Source: DASSLY01 sp035689185 | GTDB taxonomy: Bacteria > Actinomycetota > Actinomycetes > Actinomycetales > Dermatophilaceae | Length of the DNA stretch: 43,751 nt | Assembly (NCBI GenBank): GCA_035689185.1 | Contig: DASSLY010000013.1 | Coordinates: forward strand, 1-43,751 | Direction of reading: 5' to 3' | Shown: one piece after another, positions 6,827 through 14,852 of the stretch | How the letters are laid out: each line of letters opens with the position of its first letter | Numbering within the stretch: the stretch's first letter is position 1 | Position numbers and translations under genes: made by a program | Notes under the pieces: model-generated | What the model saw: the letters and a program-made list of their open reading frames with translations, nothing else | Told to the model about the DNA's origin: nothing | Databases searched by the model: none

Positions 6827-8887
6827 ATGGCGACAACCATGGCTGACCGCCTGGCGGAGCAGCGTCGTCGAGCCTTCGTCGGGCGCGCGGATCAGCTGGA
6901 GCTGTTCGCGCAGATCCTGACCGCGGCAGCGTCGCCGGTGGCGGTCCTGTTCGTCCACGGCCCGGCGGGGGTGGGCAAGACCACCCTGCTGCACCGGTAC
7001 GCCGAGCTGGCGGAGTCGGCCGGTGTCCCCCACGTTCTCCTGGACGCGCGGGAGCTGTCCCCCACGCCGCAGGAACTGGCCCAGCAGCTGCCCGTGCTGC
7101 TGGACCACCTCGGCGCAGGTCGTTCGGTCCTGCTCGTGGACACCTTCGAGCTGCTCAGCGACGTCGAGCACATCGTCCGCGACCAGGTGCTGCCCGGGCT
7201 GCCGGCGCAATGCCTGGTCGTGCTGGCCGGTCAGCAACCGCCCGCCTCGGCGTGGCTCACCGACCCCGGCTGGGCGGCGCTACTGCGGACAGTGCCGTTG
7301 CAGAACTTCTCCGTGCAGGAGAGCCGTAACTACTTGCAGCTCAAGCACATTGCCACCGAACGGTTCGAGGACGCACTCACGTTCACCCGCGGGCACCCGC
7401 TCGCCCTGGCCCTGATCAGCGAGGTCCTGCAACGCCACGGCACGTTCTCCGCCAAGGACTCCCCCGATGTCATCAAGACCCTGGTGGACCGCCTGGTCCA
7501 CGTCGTCCCGTCGCCGGCCCACCGGCGAGCGTTGGAAGCCGCAGCCCAGGTGCGCGTCGTCACCGAACCGCTACTGGCGGCACTGCTCGAACCGGCCGAC
7601 GACGCGGCCGACCTGTTCGCCTGGCTGCGGCGGCTGACCCTGGTCGACGCGCGCCCGTCCGGGCTCTACATCCACGACCTGGCCCGGGACGTCCTCGCCG
7701 CGGACCTGCAATGGCGCGACCCGCAGCTGCACGCCGTTCTGCACGACCGGGCCCGCGCCCACTACCTGGCCCGGTTGCAGGACGACGACCACGCGTCCCA
7801 GGCCGAGGCGCTGATGGACCTGATGTTCCTCCACCCCGCCCTCCGCCGGTTCCTACTCACCTCGGACTCCAGCGGGCTGTATGCCGTGCCCGCGGACCTG
7901 GCGGGCGGCCCGGACAGCGGCGACGGGCCCGGCATACAGGACATGGTGAGCTCGCACGAGGGCGCGGAGTCTGGCGCGCTCGCCCGCCGGTGGCTGGAGC
8001 GGCAGCCCGGCGCCTGGGTGGTGGTCAGGACGGCCAGTGGCGAGGTTGCCGGTGCCATGTGCACGCTGTCGCTGACCGAGGCCAGCCCGGATGACGCCGC
8101 CGCCGATCCGGCGGTCCGGGCCGCTCTCGCGGAGCTCGGCCGGCATCCCCCGCTTCGCCCCGGTGAGCGGGCAACCCTGTGCCGGTACTGGCTGTCCCGG
8201 CAGGAGTACCAGGCTGTCTCACCTGTGCAGAGCCTGATCGCCGTGCTGTTGGGACGCTACTGGTTGACCACACCTGGGTTGGCGCTGACCCTGCTGCCCT
8301 TCGCCGAGCCGGACGCCTGGACCGACTTCGCCGCCTACGCCGACCAGCACCGGCTGCCCACAGCCGACTTCGCCGTGGGTGGCAGGACCTACGGTGTCTT
8401 CGGCCACGACTGGAGGGTGGTCTCCCCCACCGACTGGCTCGCCGGGTTGGCCATCCGCGAGACCGGCCGGGCGCAACCGCCACCGTCGGCCAGCCAACCC
8501 CGCCTGCTGGTGCTCGACCGCGACCAGTTCGCCAGCGAGGTCCGGCGCGCGTTGAAGGACATCAACCGTCCGGACCGGCTCCGGGACAACGCCCTGCTCC
8601 GGTCGCGCATCGTCGCCTCGAAGACGGCAGCCACCGCGAGCGTTCGCGACCAGGTCGAGGCGCTGCAAAGCCTCGTGCGGGAGGCCGTCGCGACGATGCA
8701 GGAGGCGCCCGCGACCCTGGACCGCAGGGCCTACCGCTTGCTGCATCGCGCCTACCTGGCCCCGGCGGCCACCCTGGAGAACGCAGCTGCCGCACTGAAC
8801 TTGCCTTCCAGCACCTTCCGCCGCCACCTCACCCAGGCCGTCGCCCGGGTCACCGAGCTGCTCTGGGAGACCGAGCTCGGCACGTAG
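6827..8887 (+). CDS. STAND-like P-loop ATPase with C-terminal HTH-like region
   Basis: This is a 686-residue cytosolic protein. The N-terminal NTPase module has a Walker A 'GPAGVGKTTLL' (from residue 45) and a hydrophobic Walker B 'VLLVDTFE' (101-108), preceded by 'FVGRADQLELF', the typical entry of AAA/STAND regulators. A helical region ('RGHPLALALISEVL') and a winged-helix-like stretch follow. The middle holds a possible acetyltransferase-like sheet ('WVVVRTASGEVAGAMCTLSL'). The last 60 residues ('AAAALNLPSSTFRRHLTQAV') look like a helix-turn-helix. The overall design suggests an ATP-switched regulator with an unknown ligand. ATG 6827 was chosen, but GGAGGG at 6818-6823 is only 3 bp away, so ATG 6839 is also possible. 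Confidence 0.75.
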   Translation: MATTMADRLAEQRRRAFVGRADQLELFAQILTAAASPVAVLFVHGPAGVGKTTLLHRYAELAESAGVPHVLLDARELSPTPQELAQQLPVLLDHLGAGRSVLLVDTFELLSDVEHIVRDQVLPGLPAQCLVVLAGQQPPASAWLTDPGWAALLRTVPLQNFSVQESRNYLQLKHIATERFEDALTFTRGHPLALALISEVLQRHGTFSAKDSPDVIKTLVDRLVHVVPSPAHRRALEAAAQVRVVTEPLLAALLEPADDAADLFAWLRRLTLVDARPSGLYIHDLARDVLAADLQWRDPQLHAVLHDRARAHYLARLQDDDHASQAEALMDLMFLHPALRRFLLTSDSSGLYAVPADLAGGPDSGDGPGIQDMVSSHEGAESGALARRWLERQPGAWVVVRTASGEVAGAMCTLSLTEASPDDAAADPAVRAALAELGRHPPLRPGERATLCRYWLSRQEYQAVSPVQSLIAVLLGRYWLTTPGLALTLLPFAEPDAWTDFAAYADQHRLPTADFAVGGRTYGVFGHDWRVVSPTDWLAGLAIRETGRAQPPPSASQPRLLVLDRDQFASEVRRALKDINRPDRLRDNALLRSRIVASKTAATASVRDQVEALQSLVREAVATMQEAPATLDRRAYRLLHRAYLAPAATLENAAAALNLPSSTFRRHLTQAVARVTELLWETELGT

Positions 8888-8897
8888 ACCACGCTGC

Positions 8898-8920
8898 GGC
8901 GGCGAGGGCCTTGCGCCGCC
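8898..8920. terminator. Short GC hairpin between convergent genes
   Basis: GGCGGCG (8898-8904) and CGCCGCC (8914-8920) pair around a 9-base loop. The position, between the stops of the ATPase gene (8887) and the minus-strand methyltransferase (8924), fits a bidirectional terminator. There is no U-tract. Confidence 0.5.
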
Positions 8921-8923
8921 CGT

Positions 8924-9694
8924 TCACGCCGCGGTGAACCTCTCGGCCACGAGCGCGAACTTGCGCACCCGCCCGGACCTGAGCCAGTCACTCCAGAGCC
9001 GGTGCGCGGCCACCAGCTCGTCCAGGGCGCGCTCGCCGATGTGTGCCGCGATCCGGTCCCCGTCGGCGGCGAACCCGTCGATCAGCGAGTCGACGACGGC
9101 GAGGTGGGAGTCGCTGCACTCGTGCTGCCAGCTGATCCGCAAGCCGACCCGTCGCAGCTGGCGAACCAGCTCGCCCAGGGGGACCGGCCAGACGGTGTCG
9201 GCGTCGGGCATCGCCTGGCGCTCGCGGGTTGTCAGCGGATCCCCCTCCTCCAGCGTCCACGCAAATCGTCCGCCCAATGGCAGGACCCCGGCAACTTCGC
9301 GTAGCAGCCGCACCTTGTCGCGGAAGGCAAGCATGGTTTCGAGCAGCAGCACCACGTCGAAGGGGCCCGCGGGAAGGGGCGGAACGTGGGCGACCTGGAA
9401 GCGGCAGGGGAGGTCACGCGTCCTTGCCCGCGCGACGGCGATGGCGCTGGTGCTGTAGTCCACGCCGAGGTAGGCGCAACCCAGCTCCGCAGCAATCAGG
9501 CGGCCGGGACCGGCCACCCCACAGCACACGTCCAGCACCGAAGTCCCCGGTGCGACGCCGGCCCGACGGGCCAGCTCCACGATGTCGGCGGCGGGCATGA
9601 AGCTCTCCTGGCCGACGTACCCGCCGGGGCCGTAGGCGCACACCCGGGCCCGCTCCAGAGCCTGCAGAAATGGGACACGCTCGTCCTGCCTCAT
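8924..9694 (-). CDS. Class I SAM-dependent methyltransferase
   Basis: This 256-residue protein has the Rossmann-type methyltransferase fold. SAM-binding motif I is 'VLDVCCGVAGPGRLIA' (53-68), followed by the acidic motif II in 'AYLGVDYSTSAIAVAR' and a 'PFDVVLLLETMLAF' motif III/IV region. This arrangement is typical of small-molecule or lipid methyltransferases; the acceptor is unknown. It is convergent with the ATPase gene. The CDP-alcohol phosphatidyltransferase lies 33 bp upstream on the same strand, so the two are probably co-transcribed. That would fit modification of a phospholipid or polyol headgroup, though this is only a contextual guess. Confidence 0.85.
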   Translation of the reverse strand: MRQDERVPFLQALERARVCAYGPGGYVGQESFMPAADIVELARRAGVAPGTSVLDVCCGVAGPGRLIAAELGCAYLGVDYSTSAIAVARARTRDLPCRFQVAHVPPLPAGPFDVVLLLETMLAFRDKVRLLREVAGVLPLGGRFAWTLEEGDPLTTRERQAMPDADTVWPVPLGELVRQLRRVGLRISWQHECSDSHLAVVDSLIDGFAADGDRIAAHIGERALDELVAAHRLWSDWLRSGRVRKFALVAERFTAA

Positions 9695-9727
9695 GTTGTC
9701 CGTACCGGCGTCCGAGGGCGGATGCCG

Positions 9728-10582
9728 CTAACCGGTCGAGACTGGTCGCCGGCCCACCAGCCACACGACGTCGCGGCCGAACGAGACGAGCAGCAGCGCC
9801 AGGGCCACGGCGACCAGAGCTCGCGCGTCGGGCAGCGGCACCACGGAAGTCAACGCGACGGCGAGCGAGGCTCCCTGCAGGCCGGCGGCCACCCGGCGGA
9901 ACTGGCTGAACGGGAGCTGCCCCCGCAGGCGTGGCTGGAACAGCCCGGCGGCCCAGAAGGCGTAACGCATCAAGCCGATCGCCAGCACCCACCAGCCGAG
10001 CGAACTGATCGCGATCACCGACAGCACCATCAGCGCAGCGGCGTCGACCTCCCCGTCCAGCTTGGCGCCGGCGGGCGATGACGTCCCGGTGCGCCGGGCC
10101 ACCTGGCCGTCGACCGCGTCCAGCAGCAGTGCCGGGACCAGCAGGACCAGGAGCCACCACGGGCGAGCGGGCACGGCCCCGGACAGGATCGGACCGGCGA
10201 AACCGGCGCAGCCCCCGATCAGCACCACCCGGGCCAACGTGACCCGGTCGGCGGGTCCGCAACTGCGCACGCCCAGGGTCATGACCATGGCGCAGAGCGC
10301 GACCACCAGGCCGACCCCGGCGACGGCTCCGAGCGCTGTGGCTGGGGTCACCCCGACCGCGTAGGCCTGGGCAGCGCACAGCACGATCGCGGCCACGACG
10401 GCCACGGCGGAGTCCCACACCACCGTTGCCTGCACGTCGCGGCTGTCCGCCCGCAACCACGGGGCGTCGCCCCGTCTCCGGTCGCGGAGCGAACCGCCAC
10501 GTTCGCGCCATACCGGCGCCCCGCCACGCCCATCGCCCCGCACCCGAGCGCCGACTGGATCGTCGCGGTCCTGCGGCGCCAT
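9728..10582 (-). CDS. CDP-alcohol phosphatidyltransferase family membrane protein
   Basis: This integral membrane enzyme transfers a phospho-group from a CDP-linked donor to an alcohol. The full family signature D-x2-D-G-x2-A-R-x8-G-x3-D-x3-D is present: Asp155, Asp158, Gly159, Ala162, Arg163, Gly172, Asp176, Asp180. About six hydrophobic segments surround it. The 284-residue start at 10582 is preferred because GGAAGG lies 7 bp upstream. A longer frame to 10687 would swallow the palindrome at 10642-10654. The first 50 residues are Arg/Asp-rich and probably cytosolic. The gene is divergent from the methyltransferase at 10723 and upstream of the one at 9694. Donor and acceptor cannot be told from sequence. 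Confidence 0.88.
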   Translation of the reverse strand: MAPQDRDDPVGARVRGDGRGGAPVWRERGGSLRDRRRGDAPWLRADSRDVQATVVWDSAVAVVAAIVLCAAQAYAVGVTPATALGAVAGVGLVVALCAMVMTLGVRSCGPADRVTLARVVLIGGCAGFAGPILSGAVPARPWWLLVLLVPALLLDAVDGQVARRTGTSSPAGAKLDGEVDAAALMVLSVIAISSLGWWVLAIGLMRYAFWAAGLFQPRLRGQLPFSQFRRVAAGLQGASLAVALTSVVPLPDARALVAVALALLLVSFGRDVVWLVGRRPVSTG

Positions 10583-10641
10583 GCGCGGGCCTTCCGGCTG
10601 GGGCGGTGAGAGCACCGGCTGGCTGCTGGTGGACCGCGCGG

Positions 10642-10654
10642 TCTGTGTCACAGA
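10642..10654. promoter_or_regulatory. 13-bp palindrome in divergent promoter region, candidate operator
   Basis: TCTGTG-T-CACAGA is a perfect odd-centred inverted repeat. It lies 60 bp upstream of the phosphatidyltransferase start (10582) and 69 bp upstream of the methyltransferase start (10723), where one dimeric regulator could control both directions. No promoter element is clear enough to mark. Confidence 0.45.
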
Positions 10655-10722
10655 GCGGAATACGAGAATGCGTCGTCGGCGGTTCAATCAGCGGTGAGCG
10701 GAGCGGAGATGGCCGAGCAGTG

Positions 10723-11598
10723 ATGACCACGGAAGCGGTGCCGGTGCGGCCGATCGACCCGGACTGGCTCGCACTGCGGGAGCGGGCCGACGCCCGAGCC
10801 CGGGACCGTGCGGCTGAGGCGGTGCTGCCGCCGCTGTTGGCCGCCTGCGCGAACCCGTCCGGGGACGGCCTGCGGGTAGTGGACTTGGGTGCGGGCACCG
10901 GCGCAAACCTGCGCTGGCTCGCCCCGCGCCTGCCGGACCCGGCCGGACAGCGCTGGATCCTGGTCGACCACGACCCGCGGTTGACCGCGTGGGCGCCGGC
11001 CGGCACCACGTCGGTGCGGCGCGACGTCGCCGGGCTGGGGGACCTGCTGCCCACCCTCGGCCGGGTGGACCTGGTCACCGCCAGCGCCCTGCTCGATCTG
11101 CTGACCGGCTCCGAGTTGTCGGCTGTCGTCGGCGCCGTGGTCGTGGCCGGGTGCCCCGCCCTGTTCAGCCTCACCGTCAATGGGGACGTCCGCATCTCCC
11201 CCGCCGAGGAGTGCGACGCCGCGTTGGCCGCGGCATTCGACAGCCACCAGCGGCAAGGCTGCCGGCTCGGACCCGACGCCGCGACGGTGGTGGCATCGCT
11301 GTTCCGGGGCCACGGCTGGTCGGTGGTCGAGGCATCGACCCCGTGGCTGCTAAATGGCGATGACGGGCCGTTGTTGGACGCCTGGCTGGTCGGACGGGCC
11401 GAGGCCGCCGTGGAGCAGCACCCCGGCCTGGCCTCGACCGCTGCGGGGTGGCTCGGCCATCGCCGCACCCAGCTGCGCGCCGGCCAGCTCGGCGCGGCAG
11501 TCGGGCACGTCGACGTGCTGGCACTTCCACCCGAGCGCGAGCCAACGGGCGGCGCCGGTTGCTGGGACACCTACGGACACCCGGGACTGGCCGGTTGA
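10723..11598 (+). CDS. SAM-dependent methyltransferase
   Basis: This 291-residue protein has motif I 'VVDLGAGTGANLRW' (52-65) and motif II 'WILVDHDPRL'. 'VDLVTASALLDLL' then follows, as in class I methyltransferases. The start is the ATG at 10723, with GGAG-rich sequence about 14 bp upstream; a GTG one codon earlier is also possible. It differs from the methyltransferase at 8924-9694 outside the SAM site, so the two are not recent duplicates. The MFS gene begins 25 bp after its stop. The substrate is unknown; pairing with an exporter suggests a small molecule that is methylated and then moved across the membrane, which is inference. Confidence 0.82.
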   Translation: MTTEAVPVRPIDPDWLALRERADARARDRAAEAVLPPLLAACANPSGDGLRVVDLGAGTGANLRWLAPRLPDPAGQRWILVDHDPRLTAWAPAGTTSVRRDVAGLGDLLPTLGRVDLVTASALLDLLTGSELSAVVGAVVVAGCPALFSLTVNGDVRISPAEECDAALAAAFDSHQRQGCRLGPDAATVVASLFRGHGWSVVEASTPWLLNGDDGPLLDAWLVGRAEAAVEQHPGLASTAAGWLGHRRTQLRAGQLGAAVGHVDVLALPPEREPTGGAGCWDTYGHPGLAG

Positions 11599-11623
11599 CC
11601 CCTGGAAGGCGGCGATAGCAACA

Positions 11624-12829
11624 GTGGTGCACCTCAACCATCCCGGGGACACCGGGCCGACGCTGCGTGACATCGCGCCCGCGGCCTTCGTGCCACCAGC
11701 GGTGTTCGCGGTCGGGCAGGGCGCGATCGCCCCGGTCGTCGTCATCTCCGCGACCCAGCTGGGCGCCTCCCCCGCGCAGGCCTCGCTGGTCGTGGCCGCC
11801 GCCGGCCTCGGCCAGATCGTCGCCGACATTCCGGCCGGGGCCGTGGTGCACCGGTACGGCGAACGGCCGACCATGGTCGGCGCGGCAGGTCTGAGCGTCC
11901 TCGCCCTGCTCGGCTGCGTCTACGCGCCCAACCTCGCCGTCTTCACCGCCTCGATCTTCTTGACAGGAACCTGTACTGCGGTCTGGCTGCTGGCTCGACA
12001 GGCCTACGTTGCCGCGGTCGTGCCGTTCCGGCTGCGGGCACGGGCCATGTCGACGCTGGGCGGGGTGTACCGAATCGGCCTGTTCATCGGTCCGTTCGTC
12101 GGGGGTGCGCTCGTCGCGGTCTTCGGGCTGGGCGCCGCATACGCGGTTCACATCGTCGCCGCCGTCTGCGCCGCCGCTGTCCTCGCCATGGTCAAGGACC
12201 TGTCCGACAGGCCGGAGAGCCGGCCCGACTCGCCCGGGCTGTCCACTCTCGTCGGTGTGTTCCGAGAACAGCGGCCCGTGCTCTCCACGTTAGGCACCGG
12301 GGTGCTGGTCATCAGCGCCATCCGAGCTGCCAGGCAGGTGGCGGTACCCCTGTGGGGTCATCAGCTCGGGCTGTCGCCCGCCACCATCTCCGTGATCTTC
12401 GGCATCTCCGGCGCGGTCGACATGCTGCTGTTCTATCCGGCGGGCAAGGTCATGGACCACTTCGGCCGGTTCTGGGTCGCCGTCCCCTCACTGGTCCTGC
12501 TCGGGGTCTCGCTCGTCGCGGTGCCGCTTGCTCAGACCGCCGCCATGCTCACCGCCGTCGGGCTGCTCATGGGCATCGGCAACGGCATGAGCTCGGGCAT
12601 CGTGATGACCCTGGGGGCGGATCTGGCCCCTCCGCGCCAGCGGCCGGTGTTCCTCGGCGTGTGGCGGGTCTACTCCGACACCGGCAACGGGATGGGACCC
12701 TTCGTCATCGCGGGCGTCACAGCCGTGGCCACCCTCGGCGTCGGGATCGTGACGATGGGAGCGGTCGGACTCGCCGGAGCCGGCTGGCTCGCGTACTGGA
12801 TTCCGCGCCGGGGTCACCCACGCGGCTGA
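11624..12829 (+). CDS. Major facilitator superfamily transporter
   Basis: This 401-residue membrane protein has about 12 hydrophobic segments in two halves. The MFS motif-A-like loop 'AGAVVHRYGERPTMVGAAG' lies between segments 2 and 3, with an equivalent 'PAGKVMDHFGRFWVAV' in the second half. The start GTG 11624 is preferred because GGAAGG at 11604-11609 sits upstream. The frame remains open back into the methyltransferase gene, but that portion is Arg/Pro/Ser-rich shadow sequence. The pattern is closest to drug or metabolite exporters. The substrate is unknown. Confidence 0.87.
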   Translation: MVHLNHPGDTGPTLRDIAPAAFVPPAVFAVGQGAIAPVVVISATQLGASPAQASLVVAAAGLGQIVADIPAGAVVHRYGERPTMVGAAGLSVLALLGCVYAPNLAVFTASIFLTGTCTAVWLLARQAYVAAVVPFRLRARAMSTLGGVYRIGLFIGPFVGGALVAVFGLGAAYAVHIVAAVCAAAVLAMVKDLSDRPESRPDSPGLSTLVGVFREQRPVLSTLGTGVLVISAIRAARQVAVPLWGHQLGLSPATISVIFGISGAVDMLLFYPAGKVMDHFGRFWVAVPSLVLLGVSLVAVPLAQTAAMLTAVGLLMGIGNGMSSGIVMTLGADLAPPRQRPVFLGVWRVYSDTGNGMGPFVIAGVTAVATLGVGIVTMGAVGLAGAGWLAYWIPRRGHPRG

Positions 12830-12983
12830 GCCGGCCAGCGCCGATCGACGCGCCGATCGGGCCCGTATGCCGGCGGCGTGAGGTGGGCCCGCGCCATGCG
12901 GTTCGCAGCGGGTCGGAGAGCGCTACCGCTACCGTGGAGTCCTGGGCGCTGTTCGGGTGCCGGGCCGAGAGGGGAGCAGGACT

Positions 12984-13781
12984 GTGACTGGCGCCGCCGG
13001 GCATGTCACCGCGGTCGCCGCCGCGGCGGCCCGGCCGGCCGACCTCGTCGGCCGACGCGCGATCGTCACCGGCGCAGGTAGCGGCATCGGCGCCGCCTGC
13101 GCCCGCCGCCTGGCGAGGGCGGGCGCGCTGGTGACCGTCGCCGATGTCGACGGCGAGCGGGCCCGACTGGTGGCTGAGGAGATTGGCGGCCACGCCTGGC
13201 AAGTGGATCTCAGCGACACGGTGGCGTTGTCGCAGGTGAGCCTGGACGTTGACGTGCTGGTGAACAACGCCGGCTTCCAGCACGTCGCGCCCTTGCACGA
13301 GTTCCCACCCGAGCGCTTCGCCGCCATGGTCCGCGTCATGCTCGAGGCGCCGTTCCTGCTGATCCGCGCGGCACTTCCGGGAATGTACTCGCGCGGCTTC
13401 GGCCGCATCGTGAACATCTCCTCGGTTCACGGTCTGCGCGCATCGGCATACAAGTCGGCGTATGTCGCCGCGAAGCACGGGTTGGAAGGGTTGTCCAAGG
13501 TGACGGCGCTGGAAGGCGGCCCGCACGGGGTCACCTCCAACACCGTGTGCCCCGGTTACGTGCGCACCCCGCTGGTGGAAGGCCAGATCGCCGCTCAGGC
13601 CCTGGCGCACGGCATCTCGGAAGAGGAGGTGATGGAGCGAGTCATGCTCTCGGAAACCGCGATCCGGCGGCTGGCGGAGCCGTCCGAGGTCGCCGACGTC
13701 GTCGCGTTCCTGTGCGGTCCTTCCGCCTCGTTCGTCACCGGGTCGGCGTTCACCGTCGACGGTGGCTGGACCGCCCATTGA
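12984..13781 (+). CDS. 3-hydroxybutyrate dehydrogenase-like short-chain dehydrogenase
   Basis: This 265-residue SDR has the NAD-binding 'TGAGSGIGAACARRL' and the catalytic Ser147, Tyr160 and Lys164 ('YVAAKHG'). The C-terminal half closely follows the D-3-hydroxybutyrate dehydrogenase pattern: 'VHGLRAS' near the active site, 'CPGYVRTPLVEGQI', 'AHGISEEEVMERVML' and the end 'FTVDGGWTAH'. That enzyme oxidises 3-hydroxybutyrate to acetoacetate. GTG 12984 follows AGAGGGGAGCAGG. The first 25 residues before the Rossmann fold are an Ala-rich extension. Its position next to the depolymerase/PhaB block supports a role in PHB or 3-hydroxybutyrate breakdown. Confidence 0.8.
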   Translation: MTGAAGHVTAVAAAAARPADLVGRRAIVTGAGSGIGAACARRLARAGALVTVADVDGERARLVAEEIGGHAWQVDLSDTVALSQVSLDVDVLVNNAGFQHVAPLHEFPPERFAAMVRVMLEAPFLLIRAALPGMYSRGFGRIVNISSVHGLRASAYKSAYVAAKHGLEGLSKVTALEGGPHGVTSNTVCPGYVRTPLVEGQIAAQALAHGISEEEVMERVMLSETAIRRLAEPSEVADVVAFLCGPSASFVTGSAFTVDGGWTAH

Positions 13782-13902
13782 CGCCGGGTCCGCAGCCGTC
13801 ACCCGCCTGGTCGCCGGCTCGGCCGGCCGGCGTGCTGCGCGCGGCCCCTGCCACCCTCGCGAGCGGAGGCGGCTCGGCCGTCCGCGCGCAGGCCGCCGCC
13901 TG

Positions 13903-14799
13903 ATGGGCGATGCCGAGGCCGCGTCCGCACGTGTCGCCGTCGCAGGCGGTGCGCTTCACGTGCGTCGTTGGGGTGCTGGCGAAGGCCCACCAGTGCTGGC
14001 ACTTCACGGCATCACGGCCACGCACATGGCCTGGTCGGTGGTCGCGGGACTGCTACCCGAAGTCGACCTCATCGCGCCCGACCTGCGCGGGCGCGGGCGA
14101 AGCGCCCAGCTGCCCGGACCGTACGGCTTCGCCGCGCACGCCGCCGACATGATGGCGCTGCTGGATGCCCTCGACCTGGACCGGGTTGTCGTCGCGGGTC
14201 ATTCGATGGGCGGCTTCGTGGCGGTGTCACTTGCCAGCAGGTACCCGGACCGGGTGACCGATCTGGTGCTCGTCGACGGCGGCCTGCCGGTCGGGCGTCC
14301 CGAGGATCCGGCGCCGGAAGGGGGCATCGACGCCCTCCTCGGCCCGGCAGCCGCACGTCTGGCCATGACCTTCCCCACCCGGGCGGCCTACCACGAGTTC
14401 TGGCGGGCGCACCCGGCGATCGGGCCGATGTGGGGCGCCGCGGTGCAGCGGTATGTCGACGACGACCTCATCGGGGAACCTCCCGAGCTTCGATCCTCGT
14501 GCCGGGAGGAGGCGATGCGCTGGGACGGCGCGGAGGTCGCCGACAATGCAAGGAACCTGGCGTCGTTGCTGCGGGTAGGCGTGCCGCTGAGGTTCCTGCG
14601 GGCGCCGCGCGGACTGCTGGACGGCGCTCCGCTGTACCGCGACGAGGCGGTGCGCAGACTGTTGAGCGCAGTTCCCGGCGCGACCTGGTCGACCGTCCCC
14701 GACACCAACCACTACTCGGTGCTGCTCGGGGCCAGTGGCGCGGCGGCCGTTGCCGGCTGCCTGTCCGGGGTCCTCACGCGGGCCGGCAGGGCCGAGTAG
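13903..14799 (+). CDS. Alpha/beta hydrolase
   Basis: This 298-residue hydrolase has an oxyanion 'LALHGITATHMAW', the nucleophile elbow 'VVAGHSMGGFVA' and a C-terminal 'DTNHYSVLLG' histidine. 'DLRGRGRS' is typical of small-molecule esterases or dienelactone/haloalkane-type hydrolases. There is no signal peptide. ATG 13903 was chosen because the family-like sequence begins just after it ('VAVAGGALHVRRWGAGEG'). It follows the 3-hydroxybutyrate dehydrogenase gene by 121 bp on the same strand and is convergent with the depolymerase-family esterase. Cleavage of 3-hydroxybutyrate oligomers or a small ester is possible but not shown. Confidence 0.85.
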   Translation: MGDAEAASARVAVAGGALHVRRWGAGEGPPVLALHGITATHMAWSVVAGLLPEVDLIAPDLRGRGRSAQLPGPYGFAAHAADMMALLDALDLDRVVVAGHSMGGFVAVSLASRYPDRVTDLVLVDGGLPVGRPEDPAPEGGIDALLGPAAARLAMTFPTRAAYHEFWRAHPAIGPMWGAAVQRYVDDDLIGEPPELRSSCREEAMRWDGAEVADNARNLASLLRVGVPLRFLRAPRGLLDGAPLYRDEAVRRLLSAVPGATWSTVPDTNHYSVLLGASGAAAVAGCLSGVLTRAGRAE

Positions 14800-14852
14800 C
14801 AACGACATTCGGCGCGCTAACCCGCGCAGAGAGTCTGTGATCGCGTCTCGAA

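Noticed and set aside
11354..11623. N-terminal extension of the MFS gene overlapping the methyltransferase
   Set aside because: Arg/Pro/Ser-rich without hydrophobic segments; GTG 11624 has a ribosome binding site.
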